A stretch of DNA of 64,000 bases, taken from positions 239,592,343-239,656,342 of the forward strand of contig CM068372.1 of assembly GCA_034769895.1 (NCBI GenBank). Direction: 5' to 3'. The stretch comes from Magicicada septendecula. Lineage: Eukaryota; Arthropoda; Insecta; Hemiptera; Cicadidae. Position 1 is the stretch's first letter. Every line of letters begins with the position of its first letter. The notes beneath the pieces are model-generated. The model was given only the letters and a program-made list of their open reading frames with translations, made no database searches and was not told the DNA's origin. Both the position numbers and the translations under genes were made by a program. Of the stretch, positions 46,395 through 57,413 are shown one piece after another.

Positions 46395-46889
46395 ATTTTT
46401 ACTTCGACTTGCAATCACAAACACTTCATACGAATTACAAAATTCTGTCCCACACACGTTAGCAAACTCAACGAATTACCGCACGAGACGACTAAACAGA
46501 ATAAATTATGGCAGGTCCCAATATTTCGTTATACCAACTAAACAGAATAAAAACACACTTTCCTCTGTAGTGTCTGTCTTTTTTACACATGTTACAAATT
46601 TTATAGAATAATTATTACGAATGCCAATATGGCCGACTAACTACCCATATTTCATTATATACATTTGTATATATCGAACAGGTTGTCTGGCTTCAGCGTA
46701 CAGCAAAAATACGATGTATAAAAATTTCTATAAGTTTTTCGTACGCTGACACACCATAACTTGGGTAAAATAACTTCTTCACCTAAAGATGTACTTATAC
46801 AAGTTCCTCAAATTTGTTTTAGATACCCTGGGTAAAAATTGGCGTGTGATGAAGAAATTATGCGGCGCTAAGTCTATATATATATATAT
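46395..46889. other. Upstream region of the candidate gene
   Basis: About 500 bp between the ATG of the candidate minus-strand gene and the LTR of element NL. It would hold the 5' UTR and promoter. No TATA box or initiator can be assigned with confidence. A TA run (46876-46889) borders the LTR. Confidence 0.35.
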
Positions 46890-48437
46890 TGTGACGATTT
46901 AAATTAACAGTAATCGTAAATTAAAAAAAATTAAGTTTGCGAACGATTAAGTAATTTTAAATCTCACTATAATACCTAAAACCCCTGTATGTACTCAGTA
47001 TGAGAATGAGAAGTAATTAAGAAGTCCAAAGAAACGCTAATAAAAAGGGCGAATTGTAAAAAATTATTATTATCATAATTAACCCTTTGCTTGTCATCAT
47101 GCGGTGACCTGTTAATTCCGGACTCGACGTGCCTACCGAGTCGTCTGTAATGTACGAAGAAATAAAAATCATAATGTTTATAATTAGAAATCTGAACACA
47201 CTAAGAGTCGTTAAAATAACTCACTTAAATTATATATGTATAATTAAGGTATAGTTTTTGGTAATAAGAATGTTAACTTAAATAAAGATAGGGACTATAC
47301 TGTCGCGGAGTAGTTGCCCCTCTCCTTTTGTTAAGCACCAGTTGAAGCGAGCAAAAAGTCTCTCTCTCGCTCTGTTGACTTCACGGAGTACAGACGTACG
47401 AGCGAAAGCTCTGCCAAAATGTTGTTAATTTATTTGTTTTAATTTAAATGTAGTATATTAACTACCACTGCTAAAAGCGTGTGTCATGTACAAATAACTA
47501 TAAATATGTGGTAACAAGAAGATATAATATGTAACACAAAAACAGAACTAGTGTTAAACAAGATGACGACTCCCTTCAAGAAGTAACTCCATTTACAACA
47601 TCATTCCTGAAGATGTGATTTGCAGGAACTTCATAAAGACACGTATACCAGGCATGAGATGCGGCTTAGGACATCCGAGAATCTACATATACTTACACCA
47701 AAGAAGCTTCAATCTCCTCTGTGAACATCCGACCCATTCTTGACGAAGACGCGACCCAGATGATGACGCCGACTACAAGGATTCCCAAGACGGACGCCCC
47801 AGGACGAGGTTTCTACGTTCGATTGTAAAGGTGACTCGATAGCTTGGCTATCGAGAGTTAATAATATTTGTTACACTAATCACTTCTAAAAGAGACTTTT
47901 CAAAGACGATTAATTTTATGTAAACATTGTAATCAGAAAATCTAAGAGTTTACTGTAAAATTTCAATTATCATACGTTGTAACGATTTAAATGTTAATGT
48001 AACTTATTATCGTTCCAAGTAATAGTACCATTCTTCAAATGGTTAAAGAAGTCTTGCAAGCTTCTAAAATGAACTGAAAATAATTAGATGTCTTTACTAG
48101 AAATATACAGAAAGTAAACTCGGATCCGAGGTATAAAAATATAGAATCAATTTGATCCCAAAGTTTTATGAGAAGCATTTAAATATTTTAGTTTAATTAA
48201 TGATGTCATGGGATCTGTCAGTAACTGTTGTTAAATAAAGAGAAGTCGTCTTGTTACACATGAAAATGAGTGCATAAATCAGTAAAATACCTTCCCTTGT
48301 TTCCTTACACTGATAGTGAGAAATTTGTTCAGTTAATTTGATTTGAATACAGTTCGTTACAACGTAGGCAGCCCATGTAATTGGCAGAGGTCAGTTAAGA
48401 TGGGTTCCCTGGATTTTTAACGCGGCAATACGTTACA
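46890..48437 (+). repeat. 5' LTR of NL
   Basis: The start TGTGACGATTT is fixed by the repeat at 50420. The end ...CGTTACA is inferred from the following AAATTGCGCCACTCTGCT, which also follows the LTR of G2. AATAAAG at 48234 is a plausible poly(A) signal in the R region. Confidence 0.6.
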
Positions 48438-48441
48438 AAAT

Positions 48442-48455
48442 TGCGCCACTCTGCT
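48442..48455 (+). other. NL primer-site motif 1, complementary to initiator tRNA-Met 5' end
   Basis: TGCGCCACTCTGCT is the exact complement of the first 14 nucleotides of metazoan initiator tRNA-Met (AGCAGAGTGGCGCA). It lies 4 nt after the LTR end, as in G2. Confidence 0.6.
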
Positions 48456-48496
48456 TAAAGTTAAAGTAGTTGCGAGCATCGTGACGCAAACAAAAT

Positions 48497-48510
48497 TGCG
48501 CCACTCTGCT
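48497..48510 (+). other. NL primer-site motif 2 (duplicate)
   Basis: A second exact copy of TGCGCCACTCTGCT, 55 nt downstream. The identity extends upstream through ACAAAAT. Confidence 0.6.
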
Positions 48511-50419
48511 CACTTAATTTATTAGTAAATTAAATAACTCACGGCATTCAGTTATTGATCTATGCACTCAGAGAATGTAATTGATGTAACTTCAATTTTC
48601 AAAACATATCTCATATCTTACATATCTCAAAACATACGTAAATGATAGTCAGTATAAATTGAAATATCATTGTATGAAGATATATGCAGGTACCTACTTG
48701 CATACATGAATTGTAATGTTTGGTCAACTGATCAGTCTTTAACAGGTTTGTATTATGACAATCCAAGACCTGTTGTTTCTTGAATAATCCTGCATTATAC
48801 TTATTCAATCTGCATAGTATATGTAGTGTATGTCTGTTGTCCCAGTAAAAAAAAAAAAAAAAAAAAAAAAAACTTTGTTAATAATAATGCTCCTGTGTAC
48901 AGTAGACCCAGTTAATTACGTGGAAAGAATTTCATAACTTGAAATTGTGACCAAAATAAATAATTAATTTAATTGGGGAAAGTAAATGAATGAATAAAGT
49001 CAAAGTGTTATAAAGCGTAATACTCGTGCAAGTTGAAGGCGTGCATTGTTGAATAAGATTCACCCTAACGTCTGTGCTGCCTTCTCCAGTTTAAACCGGT
49101 CGATTTAGTTAATCGGTGGCATTGTGTAGAGAACAATACGTGAGTGTCAAAATCCCCCCCCATTCTCACTGACACACTGAGCCTACCTTTGTTCACTAAA
49201 TAAAGAGGGTGAACTACATTCCAGAAAACAGCTGATCGGCTATTTAACTTTGAAAATATGTGTGTGGAATTTCTGTCTCTCCCTTAGAAGAGAAATTGTT
49301 CTTTTCTGAATTGTGCAAATTATTTACCCAAGAATTAATCTTATCTATGTAATTAGTGTATAGTATAGTAGAGCAAGTTTTTCACCGTGACGACAATTAA
49401 ATAATGTAGTGACTTAAGAATAATAAATTTATAATAATAAATAAAGTGTGCTAAATAAATATGGTAATTAAATAGGCAATAGCTCTAAGTAAGTTCTTAA
49501 ATCTCCCCCAAAGTAAATAATAAATAAATAAAGAAAGTAATAATAAGTGAATAATAATTGTTTTAAATAATAAGGCTGAATAAATCTTAAGTTAAACTAA
49601 ATTTGTGTGAAGTGTAGCAGTAAGTAAGAGAAAGGAAAATAATAATACAAGTAACGTTGCATATTGTAAACACCCCAGTCGTGGCCTGTACGCAAACAAT
49701 AAAGCGTGTTGAGAATTGTAGTAAGCAGCCACCCTCCCTATTGTGATAAACCGGTGCTAGTGTAAACAATTGAAAACCTCCCTAGTGTGCATTACAATGC
49801 ATTGTGTAAAGTGTCTCCCCTTCCGCATAGTTTGTTTAAGTATTGTTAAAGAGATAATAAGAATTATCCTCGTGAGATTCCGCTTCTCTCTGTAGTATAA
49901 GATATTAGGATTAACTATGATCTAAAGTGGAGTATGGGATCCTCTTTAGATTATATTAGAGATAAGTTATGATATATAATCAAGAAGTGATTATACATGT
50001 AACGTAACAAGTCACAACGGCGAAAAGTGTAATGATGGGGCAGAAAGGTGCCAGAGATCATTAAATGAGTGCTGAAAGCTAACTGGTGTAGTTAGAGTAA
50101 GCTGATGTCAGTCGGGCCACGATATTGTGAGTTACGGATAAGTAGGGATCTTTCCATTCTAAGGTTTGGAAATTAGTATTAAGACTTAAAATATAAGTTA
50201 GCGTGTTAAGAAGTGAGATAAAGGGAATTTCACGAAGGAGAACATTTAAATGAACTAGATCATTTAAAGAGAGATAGGAAAAAAACAAACCGTGCAATAA
50301 TAATAAATAATACTAATAATAAATAACTTCACACATTGACACCAAACATACTCCAAGTCCCCAATTGTGCGTTATACTCACAAAAACCAACCGTAACGTG
50401 AAAATTAAGCGGTGGAGTA
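48511..50419 (+). other. NL internal non-coding region
   Basis: About 1.9 kb without a supported reading frame. It holds a run of 26 A at 48847-48872 and ends in the purine-rich AAGCGGTGGAGTA (50407-50419) that would act as polypurine tract next to the 3' LTR. Confidence 0.55.
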
Positions 50420-51136
50420 TGTGACGATTTAAATTAACAGTAATCGTAAATAAAAAAAAATAAGTTTGCGAACGATTAAGTAATTTTAAATCTCACTATA
50501 ATACCTAAAACCCCTGTATGTACTCAGTATGAGAATGAGAAGTAATTAAGAAGTCCAAAGAAACACTAATAAAAAGGGCGAATTGTAAAAAAGTTATTAT
50601 TATCATAATTAACCCTTTGCTTGTCATCATGCTGTGACTGTTAATTCCGGACTCGACGTGCCTACCGAGTCGTCTGTAATGTACGAAGAAATAAAAATCA
50701 TAATGTTTATAATTAGAAATCTGAAGACACTAAGAGTCGTTAAAATAACTCACTTAAATTATATATGTATAATTAAGGTATAGTTTTTGGTAATAAGAAT
50801 GTTAACTTAAATAAAGATAGGGACTATATTGTCGCGGAGTAGTTGCCCCTCTCCTTTTGTTAAGCACCAGTTGAAGCGAGCAAAAGTCTCTCTCTCGCTA
50901 TGTTGACTTCACGGAGTACAGACGTACTAGCGAAAGCTCTGCCAAAATGTTGTTAATTTATTTGTTTTAATTTAAATGTAGTATATTAACTACCACTGCT
51001 AAAAGCGTGTGTCATGTATCAATAACTATAAATATGTGGTAACAAGAAGATATAATATGCAACACAAAAACAGAACTAGTGTTAAACAAGATGACGACTC
51101 CCTTCAAGAAGTAACTCCATTTACAACATCATTCCT
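50420..51136 (+). repeat. 3' LTR of NL, truncated
   Basis: Matches 46890-47608 with a few differences, then stops at ...CATTCCT. The remaining 829 bases of LTR are absent. Confidence 0.75.
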
Positions 51137-52205
51137 TACAACTATTTGTGGAAGTTATGCTAACAATAATGAATTAATTAATCTGTGATTGCCGAGCCCC
51201 ACGTTCTTTGGGAGCCGAATACAAAGATGTGGGAGTTTTTCCTATTACGCCCTGTGTTCTAGAGCGTCTAATACAAAGATATGCCACGCGTTGGGCAGCC
51301 AAATATAACTTTAATGGGGTTAATTATTATGCTAACTGTGATTAATTAATTATGTAAATATACTAATTTGCATAATGATATCGTGTAATCACTCAATTAG
51401 GTTACTCATATCAACTGATTGAAGCTAAGTGACACGTTAGTTCCTTTATGTTAGCATAATTATTGCATGGAGACTCTAATTGTTGTATACATGAATAAAA
51501 CTACTATAAATCATTCAAGTGCCATTACTTTCTTGTTCTGAGGTAACTTGACAATAATGAACGCATATATTCTGGATAAAATAAACACTTATTTATTTAA
51601 CATCATATCATTAAATAAAGAGACTTCAATATATAAAATATGGATGATTCCCTGTAAATACATTCATAAAAAGAACATAAAAGAACACATATATATATAT
51701 ATATCAAATTACAATGCGAATCCAATACGTTGTTTGCTGGAAAACATACACATACATATATAATACAATCGATATATAGAAAACACAAATAGTCAAACAA
51801 TAAATCTTATACTAATGCGTTCATTGCTTGCCTCAGAGGAATAGCGTTAATTATTTTTATCATATTTAAATACTCAAGGGGCGTTTCTTGAAAAGAGACA
51901 GGACAGTAGAGTTCTTATATGATAAGAATAGCATAAAGATTACTTGGAAAGCGATTTATCCGATATTTCCATCGGCGTAACTCCTTCTCTCTGGCGGTCC
52001 ATATGTGGAAGCTGTGTAGCTGTGATGTCACTTAACACTCAACACACGCGGAACAGATTCACTCGCGCTGTGTGTGTATTCTGTTGATTCGGCTGTTACT
52101 GTTCGAGTTTATGAAATCATGTATCGTGAGGATAAGTTCATCATTATCTATGGTGTATATGTCTGTCTGCCTATTGTTGAACTTCTTGTGTGTACATTAA
52201 TGTAT
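51137..52205. other. Unassigned region between NL and G2
   Basis: No gene seen. 51180-51330 contains two related blocks ending ACAAAGAT, and 51490-51500 has an AATAAAA signal; it may be an old LTR. The last four bases, GTAT, are the left target-site duplication of G2. Confidence 0.35.
52202..52205. repeat. G2 target-site duplication, left
   Basis: GTAT, repeated at 61032-61035. Confidence 0.85.
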
Positions 52206-53532
52206 TGTGCCGCCCCTTGGCAAGACAACACAAAAATCGGGAACTAGTTTAATTATTTACCAATAAACTACACCAGCTGCCGTTGTTAGTAAAACTCTTA
52301 CTAACAAATTACAAAACAAGTATGATATAGGAAACTGACAAGGTTTGCATAAACTTATTCACTCACTAGGTATTAGCTAAAACATGTCTTTATTGCTATT
52401 GAAATATTAATCAAACATTATTACTGATTTTAAAGAACGTTATTTTAGTAAATAGCGCTTTTACTGCTTCAAAGATCTTAATTATTTTATTCTTGTTATA
52501 TCAAAATTTATTCATATAACTGTTAGTTCTAATACCACGGATCCGGGTCTCAATTTTCTCAAAATTATTAATTTATCAATATATACATTACGGTTACTAT
52601 TACTCCTTACAAAATTACAAAATATACAAATCTGATAATTTGTTCATTACATTGCGAAAGTTCTTTAAAGTTCTTTGTTACTTCTTATTAAGGGGAAATT
52701 CACAAAAGTTGTGGTTTGATATCACCTGAGGTTGTTGTTGTATTCTTGGGACATCTCCAGTTGTCTTCTACGGGTTGAGTACGTTGTTCTTGGTGTATCT
52801 ACATCGGGTTGATTTTTAGTTTACTTGAAGCTCTCGAAGATAGGTTGTTTACTTGAAGTTCCAAATGTTGTAATTTCACTTTTCTTAGTGCAGATTCTTG
52901 TAGTTCACATTTTCTTTATTTTAATTACAGTTATAGTTCTCACTTTGCAGTACTACAGTCTAGTAGTTAACTATGTTACACTTACATTTGATTTTGTTTT
53001 TAAGAGATGTGTTGGCTACCTTTTTCTATTTTATTTATATATTTTCTCACAAACTCTAGACACTACATTATTCAAAATAACAAGATTTCACGCTGGATAT
53101 GCTTCTAGAGAACTTACACATACGTATATGTGTACAACACCAAAACTCACATCTACTCATTGCGACGTTCTACGGCCGAATGCGCGTACGGTTTAGGGGA
53201 GAGGGCTCAGTAAGCTAGGGCGTATTTACGCACAAAAAAAATAGTTCGTACTTTTCCTATTATTATTTATTCATTAATTAGAAGATAAATACTTTATGTT
53301 TATTTTATTATGACTTAGGGATTTCTTTATTTCTCTAGTCGCATTTTTAATTATTTAAATAATAATTATTATTATTATTCACTACTTAATACTTTTCTTG
53401 GCGTGTTGGTACTGGAAGGTTTTCAAGTTGATACAGGAATCTGGGTATAGGTAAGGGTGTATGATACTCTTACTTATTAAAATTAAAAAATTTTAATCTG
53501 TGCGATTTTTTTGATACATTTAAAATCGTCAC
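52206..53532 (-). repeat. 3' LTR of G2
   Basis: 1327 bp, nearly identical to 59707-61031. A 123-codon hydrophobic open frame on the plus strand (52825-53196) is antisense to the element, has no recognised domain, and recurs in the other LTR. Confidence 0.9.
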
Positions 53533-53545
53533 ATCCTCCCGCACT
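53533..53545 (-). other. Polypurine tract of G2
   Basis: Minus-strand AAGTGCGGGAGGA directly precedes the 3' LTR. The equivalent in NL is AAGCGGTGGAGTA. Confidence 0.75.
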
Positions 53546-54101
53546 TAACTATGAAAAACGGGGGGGGGGGTGTAATAATATAATTCTAATAAACAATTAT
53601 ATTTCATACTGAAATTTCTCTCTCTCAGCTTATTTCTATTCATCAATCGATTATCTTATACTTATGTCACATCTAAATTCTACTACATCTACTATATAAA
53701 ATACACAAAACGTAAATCTACCTTATTTTAATTCTTATATCTACTACCGGTTTTTTCTTGAATTGCTCACTCGTTTTACGGAGTTATACTCATGAGTATT
53801 TTACTAATAATAATACCGTATTGTAAGAACAGTAGAATTACTTTTAGTTTACAGCGCTAAAGATTATTTTTCTTTCTTTCTTTCTCTTCATCTTCATTAT
53901 ACTTGTCATCAGATTTCTCATGTATAATACCATTCTCGCAGGACATTAGCTAAGGTTGATCAGGCCTCGCTTGTATTCGTACGAGGGGGTTTTGAGTTTA
54001 TAGTTACCTATAGTATAGGATGTTACACAATCTTATCCTATTTCGGTATAAGTCTATACAACATATTTTATTCTTAATACTTAGATAGTATTCTAGGTTT
54101 T
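53546..54101 (-). other. G2 3' untranslated region
   Basis: Non-coding sequence between the pol stop and the polypurine tract, including a homopolymer of about eleven G on the plus strand near 53560. No env frame is present. Confidence 0.6.
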
Positions 54102-57100
54102 CTATCTTTCTCGTAGTCTTCCTTCTGTATCTTGACACGAAAAACATTTTTTTATTTGAGACAAATGACTTCTGCGAACGTAATTTTCTGTATTGGGTTC
54201 ATACAGAGCTACAGTAACGGGGGTGATGAACTTACGAATTTGGTAGGGGCCACACCATCGATAAGATAGTTTCGAAGTGATCCTATCAACTGCTTTACTC
54301 ATAGGATGAGTTTTATACATGACTAAATCACCTATTTTATACTTTATTAGCTTATTATTATTCTCATGATACTTCCTTGATTTCTGTAAATTAGCTCTCA
54401 GATTTGCACGAGCTTCGTTCCATATTTTTCGTATGTTATTCCCATTCACGTCGCGGGGTAATAACTCATTGATTTTCCACTTTGTGGTTAAAGGATGGTT
54501 GGGTTTGTACTTGTACAGTAAATCAAATGGTGTTGATTTATGACCTTCGTGATACGCTGAATTGAATGCAAATTGTATCCACGAAATATTTTGATCCCAG
54601 GTTGTCTGGTCTTTAGCATGATAAGATATTAATGCTGATTTTAAGTTACGCAAGTATCTTTCTGCTATATTTCCTTGCGGTCTGTACTCGGTCACGGTAA
54701 TATGATTTATACCTAATTTAAAACACATGTCATTAAATTCTTTCGATTTAAACTGGGGTCCATTGTCAGATATTAAGCTTAAAGGAGTGCCATAGTCTTT
54801 AAATAGTTGGTCTTGTAGAATTTTAATTGTCGTAGATGCTAATGCACGACGCATAGGATACATCCACACGAATTTAGTGAATGAGTCTACACAAATTAAC
54901 AGCATAGTATTTCCGGATTTAGAGCGGGGATAAGGTCCAGAATAGTCGATGTATATTTTCGAGAAGGGAGTAGTAGGTATTTCGGAGATTAATTTTCCGA
55001 CTTGACTGGTTCTTGCTGGTTTGCTCAGCGCACAAATTTCGCATTCTTTCACGAACTTTTTTATTTCACTATTCATGTTTTCCCAGTGGTATTCCTTGCG
55101 AATACGATGTATCGTTTTCCTAATTCCCATATGAGCTCCAATTGTAGATGAATGATAGTACTCCATTAACATGGGTTTGATTATTTCCGGGGCGATTATT
55201 CTTAGTAATTTTCCGTTTGCCTTCTTAAAACAAAGTACTCTTTTACTCAAGATATATTTATCAGAGTTATTTCCTTTTTCTATTTGTTCGATTATTTTAC
55301 ACAATTTCGGATCTTGTTGTTGGTGATATGCTATATCCTTAAATGCAAGGGGAAAGTTAGTAATTAGTGTATTAACGATAGTGGTTTCAATATTGTCTTC
55401 TCCAGATCTTGTATTGGGTAGTTGGAACATGCGGGATAGAGTATCGGCCACTACATTTTGAGTTCCACGAATATGTTGCACTTTGAACTTGTAGCAATTT
55501 AATCTTAACACCCATCGTCCGATACGACCTAACTGTTTTGGGTGATTCAATAACCATGATAAAGCTTGATTATCGGTTTCTAGTAGAAATTCTTAGTGTT
55601 CCAAAAATGGTTTGAATTTATCAAAGGCGAATACTACGGCTAAACATTCAAGTTCATAAGCTGAGAACTTCCTTTCTTGCTCGGTCAGTGTCCGGGATGC
55701 ATAACTGATCGGGAGTCTAGTATTATTTATTTCCTGGTATATTACGGCTCCTAATGCTACACTTGAACTATCGGTCTGTACGATAAATGGTTTACTGAAA
55801 TCCGCTAACTGCAAAACAGGTGGGGATATAATACTTTCTTTAAGTGTTTCAAACGCTTCTTGATGTTGAGTAGTCCACTCGAATTTCGTTCCTTTCTTCC
55901 TTAAGGCATTCAATGGGGCTGCTATATCCGCTAAGTGGGGTATGTACTTATGAAAATAATTAATCATACCTAAAAATCTAGCTATACCTTTGACTTCTCT
56001 GGGAGGTAAAAATTCTCGGATTGCGCGTGTACGTTCGTGATCGATGGTAACCTTACCTTCGGCTGATACTATGTGACCTAAAAATGAGAATTGTTTCACT
56101 GCGAAATTAACTTTACTAGGGTTTACGGTCAGTCCGGCTTTCTTTAACCGGGATAATACTTCACGCAAGTGATCAATATGTTGATCCATCGACTCACTAT
56201 ATACTACTATATCGTCGAGATAATGATATACAAATTTAAATTTAACATCATGGAAAATTTTTTCTAACAGTCGACTGCATACTGAACTTCCTTGTGATAT
56301 ACCGAATGGTACTCTCGTAAATTGATATAGATTAAATGGGACAGCAAAAGCAGTTAAATGTTTTGATTCCTCAGCTAGTGGAATTTGATGGAATGCTTGG
56401 TTAAGATCCATTATGGTGAAGATTTTCGCTTTTGTAAAATAGTGAAACGCACTGTGTATGTCTGGCAGTGGTATCGATTCAAATTCTATACTCTTATTTA
56501 GTTGTCTATAATCCACGACTAGTCTATGTTTGTCAGTTCCTTTTGGTACTAGGAATGCAGGCGATGAATATGGAGACGTTGATGGTTCAATGACGTGCTG
56601 ATCAAGGAGTTTGTTAATGTGGTTTCTCATGATTTCCATCTTGGGCGGAGATAGTTTGTATGGGTGGAGTCGTATTACTTTGTTGTCACTAAGATTTATT
56701 TTATATTCAATTAAATGAGTTAATCCTAACTTGGGGGTGAGTACAGCAGAAAAATCTTTTATTAACTTTTGGATTCTTAGTCTCTCATTTCCTTTTAAAT
56801 GACTTAGACTCGATTCATTAGGCTCTGAATGAATATTTGCGGTTTCACTAACAGTGTCGTTACTTAATTCGGAGACGAACTGATATTTTTGAGTACGATC
56901 AAATCTGAAAAAATATTGTTTTGCATATATATCAAGGATTAAAGCAGTTTCTCTTATAAAATCCGCGCCTAATATTAAGTTCTGTCCTAACTCTTCAGCT
57001 ACTAGTAGGGGAATGTACCAAGTAAAATTCTGAATTTTTAATTTCACCGTAATACTGTGAGATATCTTTAGGTTTTGTTTATTTGCGGTGGTACACTTTA

Positions 57101-57413
57101 TGTTCACCATTTGGCTACGTTTAATCAGTTTATGATTAGCTAATAAGGTGGCTAACTGTTTACTAATTATACTACGGGTAGATCCTGAATCAATTAAACC
57201 AAGGGTTTTCGTTGCTCCAAGGTCTATCTGTACATAGGGTAGTTGGCATATACTTGTTTTACATGCACCAATAGAGTTGCACTTCTCGATAAATTTTGTT
57301 AAATAAGGGTCTCTGCGTTTATTTTTACTCATCTTTATTTGACGCTTAGTATTGTTGTTACCTTTTCTTCTGGTGCTTCGGAAGACGTAGGATTTTCGGT
57401 CTTCCAGCTTCAC
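54102..57413 (-). pseudogene. G2 pol polyprotein with one in-frame stop
   Basis: Read from the gag overlap at 57455-57413 down to 54102. The first 606 residues hold protease (DSG at 75-77, ILGADF near 147), reverse transcriptase (VVDYRQLN near 299, catalytic Asp in IMDLNQAF near 336, YLDD at 398-401) and the start of RNase H (QTDSSSVALGAV near 546). A TAA at 55595-55593 interrupts RNase H. The same frame continues without shift through the rest of RNase H (ETDNQALSWLL, VQHIRGTQN, ADTLSRMF), the integrase zinc finger (His, His, then CEIC), the integrase core (IYIDYSG, ISDNGPQF, IAERYLRNLK) and a GPY-type C-terminal module. The domain order is Ty3/Gypsy. One nonsense codon is the only damage seen. 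The protein resembles G1 (8984-11824) throughout, but codon use is AT-rich. Confidence 0.9.

Larger units (their letters stand above)
46890..51136 (+). mobile_element. NL: non-coding LTR retrotransposon related to G2
   Basis: 5' LTR 46890-48437, internal non-coding region 48438-50419, truncated 3' LTR 50420-51136. The first 719 bases of the 5' LTR match 50420-51136 at about 98%. The LTR start TGTGACGATTT, the junction ACA|AAATTGCGCC and the purine tract before the 3' LTR all match the autonomous element G2. No gag or pol remains, so it has the layout of a LARD-type non-autonomous partner of G2-like elements. Confidence 0.7.

Noticed and set aside
46351-46611. 86-codon plus-strand frame at the start of the candidate gene
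   Set aside because: It overlaps exon 1 on the opposite strand and has no domain, splice context or preferred composition.
52825-53196. Hydrophobic 123-codon frame, repeated at 60326-60697, suggesting a conserved membrane protein
   Set aside because: Both copies lie in the two LTRs of G2, antisense to the element, and are identical only because LTRs are copied from each other. No independent support for coding.
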